Shown: positions 4,778-6,372 of the stretch, piece after piece | Layout: every line of letters starts with the position of its first letter | Numbering within the stretch: the stretch's first letter is position 1 | Assembly (NCBI GenBank): GCA_938042265.1 | Contig: CALIRN010000200.1 | Span: 1-6,372, forward strand | Direction of reading: 5' to 3' | DNA from: an uncultured Eubacteriaceae bacterium | Lineage (GTDB): Bacteria > Bacillota > Clostridia > Lachnospirales > CAG-274 | DNA length: 6,372 nucleotides | Notes under the pieces: model-generated | What the model saw: the letters and a program-made list of their open reading frames with translations, nothing else | Told to the model about the DNA's origin: nothing | The model's database searches: none | Position numbers and translations under genes: made by a program

Positions 4778-4853
4778 TGCTCAGAATAAGATTTTAAATA
4801 AGATAAAACAAGCCGCTTAAACAGCACTGTCTAAGCGGCTTTCAAATTTAATC
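4778..4853. other. Probable element/host junction (att region)
   Basis: The integrase ends at 4739 and the tuf stop is at 4854, with the tuf terminator in between. The attachment core must lie here or in the last codons of tuf if the element is inserted beside its integrase gene. The exact core cannot be placed without the other end of the element. AT-rich repeats (AATAAGAT at 4785 and 4797) lie in it. Confidence 0.4.
4801..4841 (-). terminator. Intrinsic terminator of tuf
   Basis: AAGCCGCTTA (4810-4819) pairs perfectly with TAAGCGGCTT (4832-4841); ACA and TGT extend the stem after one mismatch. On the minus strand it is followed by GTTTTATCT, and it lies 12 bases after the tuf stop. On the plus strand the tail TCAAATTT is weaker but could also stop integrase transcription. 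Confidence 0.85.
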
Positions 4854-6041
4854 TTACTCAATGATAGAAACAACAGAACCTGAACCAACAGTTCTACCAC
4901 CCTCACGGATAGCAAAACGAAGACCCTGCTCCATAGCGATTGGGCTGATAAGCTCAATTGTCATCTCAACGTTATCACCAGGCATACACATCTCTGTACC
5001 CTCTGGAAGAGTGATAACACCTGTTACGTCAGTTGTTCTGAAGTAGAACTGTGGACGATAGTTGTTAAAGAAAGGCTTATGACGGCCACCCTCATCAGCT
5101 GTAAGAACGTAAACCTGTGCAGTAAACTTTGTATGAGGAGTGATTGTACCAGGCTTAGCAATAACCTGACCTCTCTCAATCTCGTTTCTCTGAACACCAC
5201 GAAGAAGAGCACCGATGTTATCACCAGGCTCAGCCTCGTCAAGGAGCTTACGGAACATCTCGATACCGGTTACAACAACCTTACGAGCCTCGTCAGTAAG
5301 ACCAACGATTTCAACCTCATCAGATACGTGGAGAACACCTCTCTCAACACGACCTGTAGCAACAGTACCACGACCTGTGATTGTGAATACATCCTCAACA
5401 GGCATAAGGAAAGGCTTGTCCATCTCATGCTCAGGAGTTGGGATATACTCGTCAACAACCTCAAAAAGCTTAACGATAGCATCGCCCCACTCACCTGAAG
5501 GATCCTGAAGAGCCTGATAAGCAGAACCTCTTACAATTGGAGAATCCTCAAAGCCGTACTCGTCAAGAAGCTCAGTTACCTCCATCTCTACAAGGTCAAG
5601 AAGCTCCTCATCGTCAACCATATCACACTTGTTAAGGAAAACAACAATCTTAGGAACACCAACCTGACGTGAAAGAAGGATATGCTCTCTTGTCTGAGCC
5701 ATAGGACCGTCAGTAGCAGCAACAACAAGGATTGCGCCATCCATCTGAGCAGCACCTGTGATCATGTTCTTTACGTAATCGGCATGGCCTGGGCAGTCAA
5801 CGTGAGCATAGTGACGGTTAGGTGTCTCGTACTCAACGTGTGTAGTAGAGATAGTGATACCTCTCTCTCTCTCCTCAGGTGCCTTATCAATCTTATCGAA
5901 GGCAACCTCTTCACCAAGCTGATATCTCTGATGTAAAGTCTTTGTGATAGCAGCAGTTAAAGTAGTTTTACCATGGTCAACGTGACCGATAGTACCAATG
6001 TTAACATGCGGCTTAGTTCTTTCAAATTTCTCTTTTGCCAT
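4854..6041 (-). CDS. tuf: Elongation factor Tu
   Basis: This complete 395-residue EF-Tu is the GTPase that carries aminoacyl-tRNA to the ribosomal A site. The G motifs are all present: GHVDHGKT (19-26, P-loop), RGITIS (60-65, switch I Thr63), DCPGHADY (82-89), NKCD (137-140), and SAY at 173-175 in the G5 position, where SAL is more usual. Domains 2 and 3 follow with GRGTVATGRVERG, RGVQRNEIERGQVIAKPG and the end REGGRTVGSGSVVSIIE. AAGGAGGA lies 9 bases before the ATG at 6041. Codon use is strongly biased towards a small set, as in highly expressed genes and unlike the element genes to the left. The gene is not next to fusA or ribosomal protein genes here; the upstream neighbour is an aldo/keto reductase, so this tuf stands alone or is a second copy. 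It is intact and the element does not interrupt it. Confidence 0.98.
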   Translation of the reverse strand: MAKEKFERTKPHVNIGTIGHVDHGKTTLTAAITKTLHQRYQLGEEVAFDKIDKAPEERERGITISTTHVEYETPNRHYAHVDCPGHADYVKNMITGAAQMDGAILVVAATDGPMAQTREHILLSRQVGVPKIVVFLNKCDMVDDEELLDLVEMEVTELLDEYGFEDSPIVRGSAYQALQDPSGEWGDAIVKLFEVVDEYIPTPEHEMDKPFLMPVEDVFTITGRGTVATGRVERGVLHVSDEVEIVGLTDEARKVVVTGIEMFRKLLDEAEPGDNIGALLRGVQRNEIERGQVIAKPGTITPHTKFTAQVYVLTADEGGRHKPFFNNYRPQFYFRTTDVTGVITLPEGTEMCMPGDNVEMTIELISPIAMEQGLRFAIREGGRTVGSGSVVSIIE

Positions 6042-6056
6042 TGTAGAAATTCCTCC

Positions 6057-6372
6057 TTAAAATATTTTATATACATTAATAAACTTATTGTACAATCTTT
6101 TGGTGAAAAAATCAAGTATTTTTTCAATCTCCTCAAGTGCGTCAGCAGGAATTTTAAAATCTGCCGCCGCAAGATTATTCTCAAGCTGTGACGGTTTGCT
6201 TGCACCTGTTATAACACTTGAAATGATGGACTTTCTAAGTATCCAGCTAAGTGCGAGCACCGACATATTAGTACCAAGCTCCTCGGCTATCTTTGAAAGT
6301 TTCTCCACTCTGTCAAGATTTTCATCCGTAAGAAGATTATTTATCTGTTTATCTGCCTGGTGGGTTGCCCTT
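6057..6372 (-). CDS. Aldo/keto reductase, C-terminal part (runs off right edge)
   Basis: The visible 104 residues are the end of an NADPH-dependent oxidoreductase of the aldo/keto reductase superfamily. The stretch LTDENLDRVEKLSKIAEELG, then MSVLALSWILRKSIISSVITGASKPSQLENNL, matches the C-terminal cofactor-binding part. The best resemblance is to the Kv-beta/YghZ-like group (SxLIGASxPEQxEEN). The catalytic Tyr and the start lie outside the window. Family members normally end soon after the DALEEIEKIL helix; here the frame continues about 20 residues (DFFTKRLYNKFINVYKIF) through AT-rich DNA and stops inside the tuf ribosome binding site. This tail may be an unconserved extension. Substrate is unknown. 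Confidence 0.85.
   Translation of the reverse strand, partial: RATHQADKQINNLLTDENLDRVEKLSKIAEELGTNMSVLALSWILRKSIISSVITGASKPSQLENNLAAADFKIPADALEEIEKILDFFTKRLYNKFINVYKIF
6087..6115 (-). promoter_or_regulatory. Likely tuf promoter
   Basis: On the minus strand TTGATT (6115-6110) and TACAAT (6092-6087) are separated by 17 bases. The start would lie about 40 bases before the tuf ATG. An alternative pair, TTGTAC (6095-6090) with TATAAA (6071-6066), has an 18-base spacer. Either lies inside the last codons of the aldo/keto reductase gene. Confidence 0.45.

Noticed and set aside
4785..4804. AATAAGAT direct repeats as the att core
   Set aside because: The DNA is AT-rich and the 8-base match 12 bases apart may be chance; an att core should match the far end of the element, not lie twice at one end.
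4861..5936. Several frames on both strands within tuf
   Set aside because: These are by-products of the strongly biased codon use of tuf; EF-Tu covers the whole stretch.
6105..6126. GAAAAAAT/ATTTTTTC inverted repeat as a terminator before tuf
   Set aside because: The stem is only A-T pairs, lies within the reductase coding region, and has no GC core.

Overview
The window looks like the right-hand end of an integrated mobile element (a temperate prophage, or possibly an integrative and conjugative element) next to the host gene for elongation factor Tu. The host is probably a low-to-moderate-GC member of the Bacillota, class Clostridia (Lachnospiraceae/Oscillospiraceae-like). This rests on EF-Tu sequence style, AGGAGG-type ribosome binding sites, and the kinds of accessory proteins present. 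It is an inference from memory, not a search. No tRNA, rRNA or CRISPR array is visible.

Host part (about 4800-6372, minus strand): the C-terminal third of an aldo/keto reductase enters from the right edge. It is followed by a complete tuf gene with its own likely promoter, which lies inside the last codons of the reductase. A strong intrinsic terminator follows tuf. The element boundary (att site) should lie between the integrase stop at 4739 and the tuf stop at 4854.

Element part (1 to about 4800): a divergent genetic switch is centred on 1215-1387. Rightward, from a consensus promoter (TTGACA-17-TATAAT), come an XRE repressor without its own protease domain and a tightly coupled ImmA/IrrE-like protein. 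These are followed by a zinc-ribbon/glycine-rich/SHOCT protein of unknown function and, after a structured 290-bp gap, a tyrosine integrase. Leftward, from an extended -10 promoter, come a small Cro/XRE-like protein, a reading frame that seems to have lost its ATG, a 21-codon coupled mini-ORF and a 54-residue membrane protein. The leftward operon probably continues beyond the left edge, where another ribosome binding site sits. A DUF2513-type gene with its own promoter is inserted in the opposite direction in this leftward block.

How the parts work together (inference from the ImmR/ImmA switch of ICEBs1 and similar phages): the XRE repressor would bind 20-bp operator-like dyads at the leftward promoter and silence the early operon. 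The ImmA-like partner would relieve repression on an inducing signal, and the integrase would carry out site-specific integration or excision beside tuf. I did not find a clearly undescribed system. The most unusual points are the startless but well-preserved ORF, the EE..H variant of the ImmA motif, a possible minus-strand small RNA upstream of the integrase, and helically phased repeats in the same gap.
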